The notes below the pieces were generated by a model that searched no databases, was not told the origin of the DNA, and saw nothing but the letters and a program-made list of their open reading frames with translations. This document shows, one piece after another, positions 41,266-49,621 of a stretch of 64,000 nucleotides of DNA; the stretch's first letter is position 1; every line of letters starts with the position of its first letter. Made by a program: the position numbers and the translations under genes. This DNA is from DAOTVC01 sp034437215 (GTDB taxonomy: Bacteria > Chloroflexota > Anaerolineae > B4-G1 > SLSP01): contig DAOTVC010000027.1 in assembly GCA_034437215.1 (NCBI GenBank), forward strand, positions 1 to 64,000. The letters are read 5' to 3'.

Positions 41266-42675
41266 TCACCTTCCAATATTTCTCGAGATCTCGGTCTCAA
41301 CCAAGTAATAGACAAAGTTCAGGTCCCGTCCCAGCCCCACCATGGGGCTCTGTGAGGAGAAGACCTCTTCGAAGGAGCCGCACGCCTCGATCTCCGCGAC
41401 GACTCCGGCGGGCCAGGCGTAGGAGCCCTGAGTATTGATAAACCAATCGTATTCGCAGAGATCCACCTCTGCCTGAGTGACCTGGTAGGCATCGGTGACG
41501 TCCCAGGGCGACGTGATCCGCTCCTCGCCATAGAGGTACATGATGTAGGGCCAGGATTCGTTGATGAGCAGCTTCTCCCCCGGCTGGACCTCGGCGAGCA
41601 GAAAGGCGCTCTCCTCGCGCAGATCAGGCCAGGCCTGTTCGAGGCGCAGGACCTGCGACCCGCCCCAGAGCGCCAGCCCCACCACCACGCCCCCCAGCAG
41701 CGCCCGAGATAGCCAAGGTCGCTGCCCCTTCCAATCACCGAGCGCCTGGAGGGCCCGCCCTCCGAGGGGATAGGCGAAGAGGAAACCGAAGACGACATGT
41801 TTGTTGGGACCGACCGGATTTCCCGAGAGGAGGTGGTACGCCGGCCAGATAGCCAGACTTGCCAGGAGGACGGTCGCGAGAAGACGCCTCTCCCGAGTAT
41901 GATACCAACCGACCAGCGCCAGGAGGAAGGGGACCAGACTGTAATAGAACAGGCCGAAGGCAATGGTAAGGGGGGTAACCCCGAAGGTCGGCTTGTTCGC
42001 CACCTGCCATCCGGCCAACTCGACGAAGGTCTCGCGGGCCGGGAGAAAGAAGGCCAGAGTCAGGCCGACGCTGATGAAGCCGAAGATCCCCAGGTCGAGA
42101 AGCGCTCTCTCCCGGCGCAGGGCGTAGAGGGTGCCGGCGAGGGGCAGGAGCATCAAGCCCATGGGGTACTTGGAGAAGAGGCTGAGGGTGAAGGCCACAG
42201 CGGCCAGGACCAGCCACGCCCGATTCTCCTGCACCTGCAACTCAGTCAGGGCCCAGAAGCTTACCGCGATCCCCACCAGCGCCGGGATATCGTAGACTCC
42301 CAGGCGGGCCAGGGCAAAGAAGGGACCGCTGAGCGCCAGAGAGAGAGCCGTCCAGAAGGCGGTCCTGACTCCGAAGAGGTTCTTAGCCGCCTGCACTACC
42401 GCCAAAAAGGCCCCAGCAGAGAGCAGCAGCGCTAGAACACGTATGCCCGCCAAGCCCCCCGCCTGGTAACCGAGCCCGGCCAGGGTGGGCCAGATGAGGG
42501 AGCCGGCGAACCAGGTCAGATAGCCGTCGCTACGACCGTGCCCCTCCAGGGTGCGCAGGCCTGCGGTGACGTAGATCCCCTCATCAAAGAAAGGACCGTT
42601 ATAGTCGATGGTCGCCAGAGCGGTGATCATCCAGATTAGGAGAATAAACCATATGGCCCAATGATAACGTTTCAC
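41266..42675 (-). CDS. Membrane glycosyltransferase of the GT39/PMT-like type
   Basis: This 469-residue polytopic protein has the DE motif of GT-C enzymes in its first external loop (DYNGPFFDEGIYVTAG, Asp31-Glu32), about 10 membrane helices and an exterior C-terminal tail. It should use a lipid-linked sugar donor. The GTG at 42675 is favoured because GGAGG lies eight bases upstream; a TTG at 42690 would add five residues. It is the first gene of the GT39-GT2-GH26 run, with a three-base gap to the GT2 gene. Confidence 0.75.
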   Translation of the reverse strand: MKRYHWAIWFILLIWMITALATIDYNGPFFDEGIYVTAGLRTLEGHGRSDGYLTWFAGSLIWPTLAGLGYQAGGLAGIRVLALLLSAGAFLAVVQAAKNLFGVRTAFWTALSLALSGPFFALARLGVYDIPALVGIAVSFWALTELQVQENRAWLVLAAVAFTLSLFSKYPMGLMLLPLAGTLYALRRERALLDLGIFGFISVGLTLAFFLPARETFVELAGWQVANKPTFGVTPLTIAFGLFYYSLVPFLLALVGWYHTRERRLLATVLLASLAIWPAYHLLSGNPVGPNKHVVFGFLFAYPLGGRALQALGDWKGQRPWLSRALLGGVVVGLALWGGSQVLRLEQAWPDLREESAFLLAEVQPGEKLLINESWPYIMYLYGEERITSPWDVTDAYQVTQAEVDLCEYDWFINTQGSYAWPAGVVAEIEACGSFEEVFSSQSPMVGLGRDLNFVYYLVETEISRNIGR

Positions 42676-42690
42676 AATTACAACCTCCAA

Positions 42691-42861
42691 CTATGGCTCT
42701 ACTGAAAGAACTATATCTCACCACGGAGGACACAGAGAACACTGAGAAAATCACGGAGATGTTTATGAAAGTTAAACCGAGAGTTCTATTCTGTGAAGTC
42801 TAACATCAAAAATCTCCGTGATCTCCGTGGTAAAAGATCTTTTTTCAGTGGAGTCAACTAT
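42691..42861. repeat. 171-bp palindromic element with ~35-bp inverted ends
   Basis: The left end CTATGGCTCTACTGAAAGAA is matched in reverse by the right end (the complement of ATAGTTGACTCCACTGAAA). Further in, ACCACGGAGG...CACGGAGA on the left mirrors TCTCCGTGATCTCCGTGGT on the right. CTATGGCTCTACTGAAA recurs exactly at 51092-51108. Confidence 0.7.
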
Positions 42862-43211
42862 AGGTGGGAAAGGAGCTCCCCTACGACTGTCCACTTCGAC
42901 TATTTTAGGACTGAATGCAAACCCATCCAGACAGTACAGGAACAAGCGCTTTCAGTCTTCATTTTTTCAATTTACTTTTTTCACGTTCCTCAGGGTCAGA
43001 GAGTGCGCCGGCTAAAAGGAGTCCGCTTTACAGATCCAACGAGGAACCCGATGACGTCTACACATACCCTGTCGTCGCTCGAGGGAGAAAAGGGTCGATA
43101 TAAGTAATATCGTTATTTATTTTATTAGGTAACGTCGAATTGTCAAGTCGGCAAAAGATTAAATTCTTACCTTCGCCCCAAAGGGTAAGACAAGGGTTAT
43201 AGACCGGGATA

Positions 43212-43240
43212 CTGGAAGCTGCTGTGCTTTGTAGTATAAT
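43212..43240 (+). promoter_or_regulatory. Promoter of the tsaE operon
   Basis: TATAAT at 43235-43240, with a weak CTGGAA -35 box at 43212-43217 (17-base spacer). The predicted leader to the ATG at 43272 is about 25 bases. Confidence 0.5.
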
Positions 43241-43271
43241 CACCCCAGAGTGTAGAAGTGGACACATCCCT

Positions 43272-43775
43272 ATGCCTATTTTGGACGCCGACACCCTGGA
43301 ATTCATCAGCCGCAGCGCACGCCAGACCGCGCGTCTGGGTGCGCGTCTGGGCACGCTCTTGAAGGACGGGGATGTCGTTGCCCTCGAGGGCGATCTGGGA
43401 ACCGGCAAGACCGTCTTTGCCCAGGGCATCGGGCGGGGGTGGGGAGCGACGACGCCCCTCACCAGCCCGACCTTCATCCTCATCCGGCGTCACGAGCGTC
43501 CCCAGGGGGATCTCAGGCTCTACCACATCGACCTCTACCGGCTCGACGCCGTGGAGGAGATCATCGATCTGGGGTTGGAGGAGCTGCTGGGCGAGTCCCG
43601 AGCCGTCTCCGTGGTGGAGTGGGCCAATCGGGCCCCGGAGATCTTCCCCGAGGAGCACCTCTGGGTCCATCTGCGCTGGATCGACGAGTACCGGCGCGCG
43701 CTCACCTTCCGCGCCCGGGGGGAGCGCCACGGGCGCCTGCTGCAACACTATCGCAAGGAGATCTTAGGACAGTAA
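43272..43775 (+). CDS. tsaE: tRNA t6A synthesis ATPase TsaE
   Basis: This 167-residue P-loop protein has ALEGDLGTGKTVFAQGIGRGWG (Walker A) followed by TSPTFILIRRH and the Walker B-like YHIDLYRLD, then VVEWANRAPEIFP; all are hallmarks of TsaE (YjeE). It works with TsaB and TsaD in threonylcarbamoyl-adenosine modification of tRNA. The start MPILD at 43272 gives family length. Its stop overlaps the tsaB start by one base. Confidence 0.92.
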   Translation: MPILDADTLEFISRSARQTARLGARLGTLLKDGDVVALEGDLGTGKTVFAQGIGRGWGATTPLTSPTFILIRRHERPQGDLRLYHIDLYRLDAVEEIIDLGLEELLGESRAVSVVEWANRAPEIFPEEHLWVHLRWIDEYRRALTFRARGERHGRLLQHYRKEILGQ

Positions 43776-44422
43776 TGCTGCTCGCTATCGATACCGCAAC
43801 CCGGCACGCCAGCATCGCCCTGCACGACGGGAAGAGCCTGCGGGGCGAGTGCACGTGGGAGGCCATCAACCGCCACACCGTCACCCTGGTTCCCCACATC
43901 CAGGAGCTGTTGGAAGCCACGGAGATCACGGCTGCTGATCTCACCGCCGTCGCCGTCTGCGTAGGACCCGGTTCCTACACGGGTGTCAGAATCGGGGTGA
44001 GCGCCGCTCAAGGGTTAGCCATCACCCGCCACCTGCCCCTGGTGGGGGCCCGGACGCTCGATATCCTCGTTGCGGCCCAGCCTCCCGATCCCCGGCCCCT
44101 CTATGCCCTCTTCGCAGCGGGCCGACAGCGTGTCGGCTACGCCCGTTACGCCTGGCGGGAGACGGGCTGGCAGCGGGAGAGCGAGGTCAAAATCGTGCGC
44201 TGGCAGGCGTTTCCTGAGAAGATCACCGAACCCGCCATCGTCGTGGGAGAGTTTCCCTCCGACGAGCGGGAACTCCTCGATGCTGCCGGTGACCGGATCA
44301 CCCTACCGGCCCCGCCGCACCATCTCCGACGGGCCGGCTTTCTCGCCGAGATAGGCTGGTCACAGCTCCGCTCCGGCTACCAGGGAGATCCGGCGCGGGT
44401 CACCCCCATCTACGCGCGCTGA
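43775..44422 (+). CDS. tsaB: tRNA t6A synthesis protein TsaB
   Basis: This 215-residue ASKHA-fold protein starts MLLAIDTATRHASIALHDG and has CVGPGSYTGVRIGVSAAQGLA, the TsaB signature. It is the non-catalytic partner of TsaD, which is not in this window. It is tightly coupled: the ATG overlaps the tsaE stop and its own stop overlaps the rimI start. Confidence 0.92.
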   Translation: MLLAIDTATRHASIALHDGKSLRGECTWEAINRHTVTLVPHIQELLEATEITAADLTAVAVCVGPGSYTGVRIGVSAAQGLAITRHLPLVGARTLDILVAAQPPDPRPLYALFAAGRQRVGYARYAWRETGWQRESEVKIVRWQAFPEKITEPAIVVGEFPSDERELLDAAGDRITLPAPPHHLRRAGFLAEIGWSQLRSGYQGDPARVTPIYAR

Positions 44423-45033
44423 TGGTTGCCGCACCCACCCCGCCTTATCGTATCCGCCGGATGGAGCCACGGGATATTCCCCAGGTCGCCGGATTAGAGC
44501 GCGCGGTCTTTAAAGACCCCTGGCCGGATATAGCCTTCATCCAGGAGCTCTACTTCAACACGGCAGCCCGCTACTTTGTCCTGCAGATCGACGAGCGCTT
44601 TCGGCGGCGTCAGCAACACCGGCCCTGGCACGCTCGCTCCCACAACGAGGTTCACGGGTATGTGGGCATGCGGGTCAACAGTGGCGAGGGCCACATCAGC
44701 ACCCTGGCCCTGCACGCGAGCTACCGGGGGCTGGGGCTGGGCGAGATCCTGTTGATCACGGCGCTGGAACAGGCCGGCGAGATGGGCGCCTACAAGGTGG
44801 CGCTTGAGGTCCGCGTCCTCAACGAGCGTGCCCAGAACCTCTACACCAAGTACAAGTTCGCCGTCATTTCGACCCTCCGCCACTACTATCGCGACGGCGC
44901 CGACGCCTACCTTATGGAGGTAGAACCCTTGGATGCCCCCTATCTCAATCTGCTCCGCGCGCGGCGGGCGGAATTGGAAGCGCGTATCGCCCGGAGTTTC
45001 GCACAGCCGGGACGTCATAGATCGGAGGAGTAA
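44422..45033 (+). CDS. rimI: Ribosomal-protein-alanine N-acetyltransferase RimI family
   Basis: This 203-residue GNAT protein has RIRRMEPRDIPQVAGLERAVFKDPW at the start and HISTLALHASYRGLGLGEILLITALEQA as acetyl-CoA site, then LEVRVLNERAQNLYTKYKFAVISTLRHYY. The last motif is typical of RimI enzymes that acetylate protein N-termini such as ribosomal S18. A 14-residue inserted loop (RFRRRQQHRPWHAR) is unusual. It follows tsaB in the common tsaE-tsaB-rimI order. Confidence 0.88.
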   Translation: MVAAPTPPYRIRRMEPRDIPQVAGLERAVFKDPWPDIAFIQELYFNTAARYFVLQIDERFRRRQQHRPWHARSHNEVHGYVGMRVNSGEGHISTLALHASYRGLGLGEILLITALEQAGEMGAYKVALEVRVLNERAQNLYTKYKFAVISTLRHYYRDGADAYLMEVEPLDAPYLNLLRARRAELEARIARSFAQPGRHRSEE

Positions 45034-45039
45034 GCACGT

Positions 45040-45657
45040 ATGACAGCTGCTAGAGAGAGTGCTTTGGAGAGCGTTCACCAGGAGGTCAACCGCTGCACCC
45101 GGTGTCCCCTCCACCAGGGGCGAACGAAGGCCGTTCCGGGCAGCGGCCCCTTCGATCCCGAGATCATCTTTATCGGAGAGGCGCCGGGCTTCCACGAGGA
45201 TCAGCAGGGGGTGCCCTTCGTCGGGCGCGCGGGGCAGTTCCTCAACGAGCTCCTCGAGAAGGTGGGCATCGACCGCCAACGCGTCTACATCACCAACGTC
45301 ATCAAATGCCGCCCGCCCGCCAACCGCGATCCCCGCGAGGACGAGGTCCAAGCCTGCAAGGAGTACCTCGACCGCCAGATCGAGCTACTTCAACCCCGGG
45401 TGATCGTCACCCTGGGGCGGCACTCCATGGCCCGCGCCTTTCCCAACGAGAAGATCTCCGCCGTACACGGGCAGCCGCGCAGCGTCGAGGGGCAGGTCTA
45501 CTTCCCCATGTACCATCCCGCCGCCGCCCTTCACCAACCCAGCCTACGCCCCCTAGTGGAGGCCGATTTCGAGAAGTTGCGGGAGCTCCTCGACGGCAAG
45601 CTCAGAGCGACACCTTACGCACCCCCTCCTGACGTGGAGCAGCTCTCCTTCTTCTGA
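45040..45657 (+). CDS. Family 4 uracil-DNA glycosylase (4Fe-4S)
   Basis: This 205-residue repair enzyme removes uracil from DNA. Four cysteines that bind the [4Fe-4S] cluster are C19, C22, C90 and C106. The active-site motif FIGEAPGFHEDQQGVPFVGRAGQ and the C-terminal YHPAAALHQPSLR are typical of thermostable UDGs (family 4/UDGa). It follows rimI by six bases, so it is probably in the same operon. Confidence 0.92.
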   Translation: MTAARESALESVHQEVNRCTRCPLHQGRTKAVPGSGPFDPEIIFIGEAPGFHEDQQGVPFVGRAGQFLNELLEKVGIDRQRVYITNVIKCRPPANRDPREDEVQACKEYLDRQIELLQPRVIVTLGRHSMARAFPNEKISAVHGQPRSVEGQVYFPMYHPAAALHQPSLRPLVEADFEKLRELLDGKLRATPYAPPPDVEQLSFF

Positions 45658-45827
45658 CCCGAGTGAGAGAGTCAGGATCCAACGCACGCCGCTCGAGCAG
45701 TGACGTGGGAACGCACGTCCCCGCGTCAGCGCCTACGGGCCTCGCCACCCCGACAAAAGAAAGGTGGCTTTCGACTTTTCACAATCTGTGGTATCATCTT
45801 CTCCCTTTGCAGGGGAAGAGGTAACCG

Positions 45828-46829
45828 ATGATAGCTTTTTTACAGAACAATGGGTTGTTGATGGCCTTCGTGGGCACGGCACTCTCCTTCGGCTTTCTCA
45901 ACGGCTTCAACGACAGCGCCAACACCGTGGCGACGATGATCTCCTCACATGCCATGTCGCCCCGGGGCGCCCTGATGCTGAGCACGATAGCGCACCTCTG
46001 CGCCCCCTTCCTCTTCGGCGTCGCCGTCGCCACGACCATCGGCCACGAGGTGGTCGCCACTTCTGCCACGACCCTACCCGTGGTCTGGTCGGCGCTGCTG
46101 GGCGCCATCACCTGGAATCTCATCACCTGGCACTTTGGCATCCCCTCCAGCTCCTCCCATGCCCTGATCGGAGGGCTGCTAGGGGCCACCATCATGGGCT
46201 TCGGGCCCCAGTCGGTGCTCGTCAGCGGCCTCTACAAGGTACTGCTCGTGCTGCTCACCTCACCGGTGCTCGGCATGGTCAGCGGATACGTTCTGATGCG
46301 GTTGATCCTCTTTATCAGCCGGGGGGCCACCCCGCGGATCAACACCTTCTTTCGCCGCGGACAGTTGGTCACAGCCGTCGCCCTGGCGCTCAGCCACGGC
46401 ACCAACGACGCGCAGATGACGATGGGCATGATCACGATGGGGCTGCTGGGTGCCGGTGCCATCCCCCGTTTCGTCGTCCCCGGGTGGGTGATTGCCGCCT
46501 GTGCGGTCGTCATCGCGCTGGGAACCTCTCTGGGAGGCTGGCGCATCATCCGGACCCTCGGCGGACGTTTCTACAAGATCCGTCCCGTCCACAGCTTCAC
46601 CTCACAGTTCGCCTCCGCTCTGATCATCCTCGGAGCGGCCCTCATCGGGGGGCCGGTGAGCACTTCGCACGTGGTCAGCACGACCATCCTCAGCGCCGGC
46701 GCCGCCGAGCGGGTCAGCAAGGTGCGCTGGGGCGTCATGCGCAGCATCGTGGTCGCCTGGGTGCTGACCATCCCCTCCTCCGGGGCGGTCGCCGCCATGT
46801 TCTACTCCATTCTGGAAGGAAGGTTTTGA
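45828..46829 (+). CDS. pit: Inorganic phosphate transporter, PiT family
   Basis: This 333-residue membrane protein has the two PiT signatures: GFNDSANTVATMISSHAMSP in the first half and ALSHGTNDAQMTMGMI in the second, the inverted repeat of the family. It should take up Pi with H+ or Na+. The next gene, a DUF47/PhoU-like regulator, starts six bases later, a standard pairing. A TATCAT at 45792-45797 may be its -10 box. Confidence 0.92.
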   Translation: MIAFLQNNGLLMAFVGTALSFGFLNGFNDSANTVATMISSHAMSPRGALMLSTIAHLCAPFLFGVAVATTIGHEVVATSATTLPVVWSALLGAITWNLITWHFGIPSSSSHALIGGLLGATIMGFGPQSVLVSGLYKVLLVLLTSPVLGMVSGYVLMRLILFISRGATPRINTFFRRGQLVTAVALALSHGTNDAQMTMGMITMGLLGAGAIPRFVVPGWVIAACAVVIALGTSLGGWRIIRTLGGRFYKIRPVHSFTSQFASALIILGAALIGGPVSTSHVVSTTILSAGAAERVSKVRWGVMRSIVVAWVLTIPSSGAVAAMFYSILEGRF

Positions 46830-46835
46830 GATCCC

Positions 46836-47459
46836 ATGTTCCGCAAGCTCTTCAAACCCAAGCAGGATAAGTTCCTCCGCCTTCTCGAGCAGCAGGCCGA
46901 CTATACGGTCCAGGGGCTGGAAGCCCTGTACGCCTACGTGGAACACCCCACGAAGGAGAAGGCCGAGGAGATCACCCGGCTGGAGAAGGAGGCGGACGAG
47001 GTGCGCCGCATCCTCATCGACGAGATCAACCGCTCCTTCGTCACACCCATCGACCGGGAGGACCTGCACGCCCTCTCCCGCGCCATCGATGACATCATCG
47101 ACTATGCCTACAGCACCGTGGGGGAGATGGGGATCCTGGAAGTGACCCCCAACGACTTCATCCGACGCATCGTCACCCTGCTCGTGGAAGCGACCCGCGA
47201 GCTCCACATCGGCGTGGTCCGCCTCTCCGACCATCCCGGCGTCGCCGAGGATCATGCTGTGCGGGCTAAGGCGTTGGAAAATCGGGTAGAATGGGTCTAT
47301 CGGGAGGCCCTGGCGGCCCTCTTCCACATGCCCCAGGATCTGGAGCACGTGGTGGAGATGTTCAAGTTACGGGAGATCTATCGCCACCTGAGCAACGCCG
47401 CCGACCGGGGCGACGAGGCCGCCAACATCCTCAGCGATATCGTCGTCAAGATGACCTGA
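46836..47459 (+). CDS. DUF47/PhoU-like phosphate transport accessory protein
   Basis: This 207-residue all-helical protein belongs to the PhoU-like DUF47 family (TIGR00153 type). It has FLRLLEQQADYTVQGLEALYAYV, EKEADEVRRILIDEINRSFVTPIDREDLHALSRAIDDIIDYAYS, and the closing DAANILSD-like DRGDEAANILSDIVVKMT. Its partner is the PiT transporter directly upstream. Confidence 0.9.
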   Translation: MFRKLFKPKQDKFLRLLEQQADYTVQGLEALYAYVEHPTKEKAEEITRLEKEADEVRRILIDEINRSFVTPIDREDLHALSRAIDDIIDYAYSTVGEMGILEVTPNDFIRRIVTLLVEATRELHIGVVRLSDHPGVAEDHAVRAKALENRVEWVYREALAALFHMPQDLEHVVEMFKLREIYRHLSNAADRGDEAANILSDIVVKMT

Positions 47460-47713
47460 ACCGGCGTCGTGAAACAGACTGCGGTAGAGGTCCACACCAC
47501 ATGCGTGGGCATGCGCGACAGGTTTGGCAGAACCCACAAATCGTGAGAGGACGGACAGATGGCAGGACTGGCTCTCCTGAAAGAAGGTCGAAAAAGCCGG
47601 ATCTTTCAGTGGCGCCACGGACTGGATCACCCAGATGCTCGTGACTGAGTCCCCTGATCCCTTGTCCCTGATCCCCTGCTGTTGATTACTATTATTGAGA
47701 GGAGGAAGAGGTT
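47460..47713. other. 254-bp gap with a hairpin and repeat fragment
   Basis: Between the DUF47 and PfkB genes. It carries GGCTCTCCTGAAAGAA (47571-47586), a match to the palindromic family ends, and CTGAAAGA/TCTTTCAG arms (47578-47585 and 47603-47610). Near 47645 CCCTGATC appears twice. No gene seen. Confidence 0.45.
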
Positions 47714-48598
47714 GTGAAGAGCTACGATGTCGACGTCATGATGATCGGACACTTCTCCAAGGATGAACTCGTCGTAGACGACGAGAGCGTTCACGCGCCG
47801 GGAGGCGCCATCTTCTACGGGAGCATCCCCCTGCGCCAGCTGGGGTTGAGCGTCGCCGTGGTGACCCGGGTCCATCCCGACGACCGCCACTGGCTGGAAC
47901 CCCTGGAGGAAGCGGGCATCCACGTCTACGCTGCCGGGGCCCCCGCCACCTCGAGCATTGCCAACATCTACCGCTCGGAGAATATGGAGCGGCGCATCTG
48001 CAAGCTGCAGAGCTTTGCGGGCGCCTTCGAGCGAGAGGACCTCCCCGAGATCAAGGCTCGGGTCTACATGGTCGTCCCCATCATCGCCGGGGAGGTCGAC
48101 CTGCCGCTCCTCAAGTGGATCTCTCAGAAAGGTCCCGTGGCGATGGACGTTCAGGGATTCGTGCGGGTGCCGGAGGCCGGTGAGCTGGTCTTCCGCCCCT
48201 GGCCCCAGATGGACGAGGGGTTGGCCCACGTCACCTATCTGAAGGTCGACCGGGCGGAGGCGGAGCACATGACGGGCGAGACGAATCTGAAGGTAGCAGC
48301 AGGGCGGCTGGCGGACTACGGTCCCCAGGAGATCGTCCTCACCCAATCCTCGGGCGTCACCGTCCACGCCGCCGGGGAGGTCTACCAGGCTCCCTTCACG
48401 CCCCGCTCTCTGGAGGGGCGCACGGGACGGGGAGACACCTGCTTCGCCACCTACGTGGGCAAGCGACTGAGTGCTCCCCCTGCGGAGGCGACGCGCTTCG
48501 CCGCCGCCGTCACCACCATCAAGCAGGAGCGCCCCGGCCCCTGGCGGGGACCCCTGGCGGAGGTCGAGGCACTGCTGGAAGACCGAGGCCCCGCGTAG
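47714..48598 (+). CDS. PfkB-family carbohydrate/nucleoside kinase
   Basis: This 294-residue ribokinase-like protein starts DVDVMMIGHFSKDELVV and has the PfkB substrate loop APGGAIFYGSIPLRQLG. The C-terminal signature EGRTGRGDTCFATYV has the catalytic Asp in RGDT. The substrate could be a sugar, sugar phosphate or nucleoside. The GTG start has GGAGGAAGAGG upstream. It stands alone, with a hairpin at 48624 after it. Confidence 0.82.
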   Translation: MKSYDVDVMMIGHFSKDELVVDDESVHAPGGAIFYGSIPLRQLGLSVAVVTRVHPDDRHWLEPLEEAGIHVYAAGAPATSSIANIYRSENMERRICKLQSFAGAFEREDLPEIKARVYMVVPIIAGEVDLPLLKWISQKGPVAMDVQGFVRVPEAGELVFRPWPQMDEGLAHVTYLKVDRAEAEHMTGETNLKVAAGRLADYGPQEIVLTQSSGVTVHAAGEVYQAPFTPRSLEGRTGRGDTCFATYVGKRLSAPPAEATRFAAAVTTIKQERPGPWRGPLAEVEALLEDRGPA

Positions 48599-48623
48599 GG
48601 CCCGGCTCCTTGAGGCTTACACA

Positions 48624-48651
48624 CCAGTGCGCCCCTCTCGGGGCGCACTGG
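48624..48651. terminator. Hairpin between converging PfkB and DUF1269 genes
   Basis: CCAGTGCGCCCC (48624-48635) and GGGGCGCACTGG (48640-48651) pair perfectly around TCTC. It probably acts as a bidirectional terminator; no T tract follows. Confidence 0.65.
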
Positions 48652-48676
48652 GCGTACTCGAACAAACGAGGGTAGG

Positions 48677-49429
48677 TTACACCTCGACGGTGTAGATCCG
48701 CACCCGATAGTACCCTTCCTCCTCCTCCAGATCCTCGCGCTCCTGCTCCAGATCCTCGCGCTCCTGCTCGATGGCCTCATCGACCTGGCTGTAGGGCGGA
48801 GCATCCACGTCGTACTCGTCGTAGTCCTCCTCTTCGTACTCGATGTAGCGCTCGCGCTCGACCTCGGCCTCCGCCTCGGTGTAGGGCTCGGCGGTCTCGC
48901 TGTAGCCCTCCCAGCCCTCTTCACGCCAGGCCTCGGCACGGCGCTCGATATCCACCGGATCGTAGTCCTCCATAATCTCGCGGGCCTCGTCCACCCGGCT
49001 GTCCGCCGTCTGCACGATGACCAGATTGCCGCCGCGGCGCACGCCCTCAGCGTACTCTGCGGCCTCCTCCTCGGGAAAGCCGGCCTCCACCAGCGCCCCG
49101 ATCAGGCCACCCGTCACCGCTCCGATACCCGCGGCCGCGGCGGCCGCACCGATGGCGCCCGCCGTGAGGACGGGGCCCAGACCGGGCAGCACGACGGCGC
49201 TGACAATCAGCCCGCCGATGGTCCCGGCGACGGCGCCGAAGCCGACGGCGTCCTGCATGTCGACCTCTTCCCCGGCTTCCTCGGCCTCCAAATAGCGCCC
49301 GTACTTGCCCTCGGGATCGTAGGCGGTCAGGCTGATCTGCTCCCGATCGAAGCCCTCGTCCACAAGATCCTCCACCACATCCCGGGCCGTCTCCAACTCG
49401 TCATATAGGGCTACCAGTGTCTTTGTCAT
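48677..49429 (-). CDS. Tail-acidic DUF1269/17 kDa stress-like protein, copy 1
   Basis: This 250-residue protein has an N-terminal ferredoxin-like half (TLVALYDELETARDVVEDLVDEGFDREQISLTAYD), a glycine/alanine-rich hydrophobic double segment (VAGTIGGLIVSAVVLPGLGPVLTAGAIGAAAAAAGIGAVTGGLIGALV split into two helices), and NLVIVQTADSRVDEA, the pattern of the general-stress, heat-inducible transmembrane family. The remaining tail is very acidic and Tyr/Glu-rich. It is a tandem copy of the gene upstream. Function in general stress is inferred. Confidence 0.7.
   Translation of the reverse strand: MTKTLVALYDELETARDVVEDLVDEGFDREQISLTAYDPEGKYGRYLEAEEAGEEVDMQDAVGFGAVAGTIGGLIVSAVVLPGLGPVLTAGAIGAAAAAAGIGAVTGGLIGALVEAGFPEEEAAEYAEGVRRGGNLVIVQTADSRVDEAREIMEDYDPVDIERRAEAWREEGWEGYSETAEPYTEAEAEVERERYIEYEEEDYDEYDVDAPPYSQVDEAIEQEREDLEQEREDLEEEEGYYRVRIYTVEV
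48895..49429 (-). repeat. Direct duplication unit, copy 1
   Basis: This stretch is nearly identical at DNA level (about 90% by eye in 49000-49260) to 50385-50926; the first about 180 codons of the two neighbouring genes are copies. Confidence 0.75.
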
Positions 49430-49621
49430 GGTTCTTTACCCTCCTAGTAAGTTGCGATGTTCTTGCTGACTACGAAAACTCTCCTCAGTGAGCCTAGTGT
49501 GCGCCCACCGGCTGTTAGCAGAGATGCACGTTGTGAGTTGATCACCTCCCCCTGTCCCGCGGTAGAGAGCCGGCTGTACGGCCAGGCTCTCTACCGCTCT
49601 GTGGATTTCTCGTCTCTTACC

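Larger units (their letters stand above)
42676..43271. other. 596-bp intergenic region with a palindromic repeat
   Basis: This AT-richer gap between divergent genes contains a long palindrome at 42691-42861 and, near 43166-43189, a short inverted repeat (CTTACC...GGTAAG). A promoter for tsaE lies at its right end. No convincing coding frame was found. Confidence 0.7.

Noticed and set aside
45658..45827. Possible tRNA-like or riboswitch fold before the phosphate transporter
   Set aside because: Only short GC-rich dyads are present, with no T-loop consensus or conserved riboswitch core.
47460..47610. Candidate small structured RNA between the DUF47 and PfkB genes
   Set aside because: The hairpin at 47578 is explained by the dispersed repeat-family end word, and no known RNA consensus was recognised.
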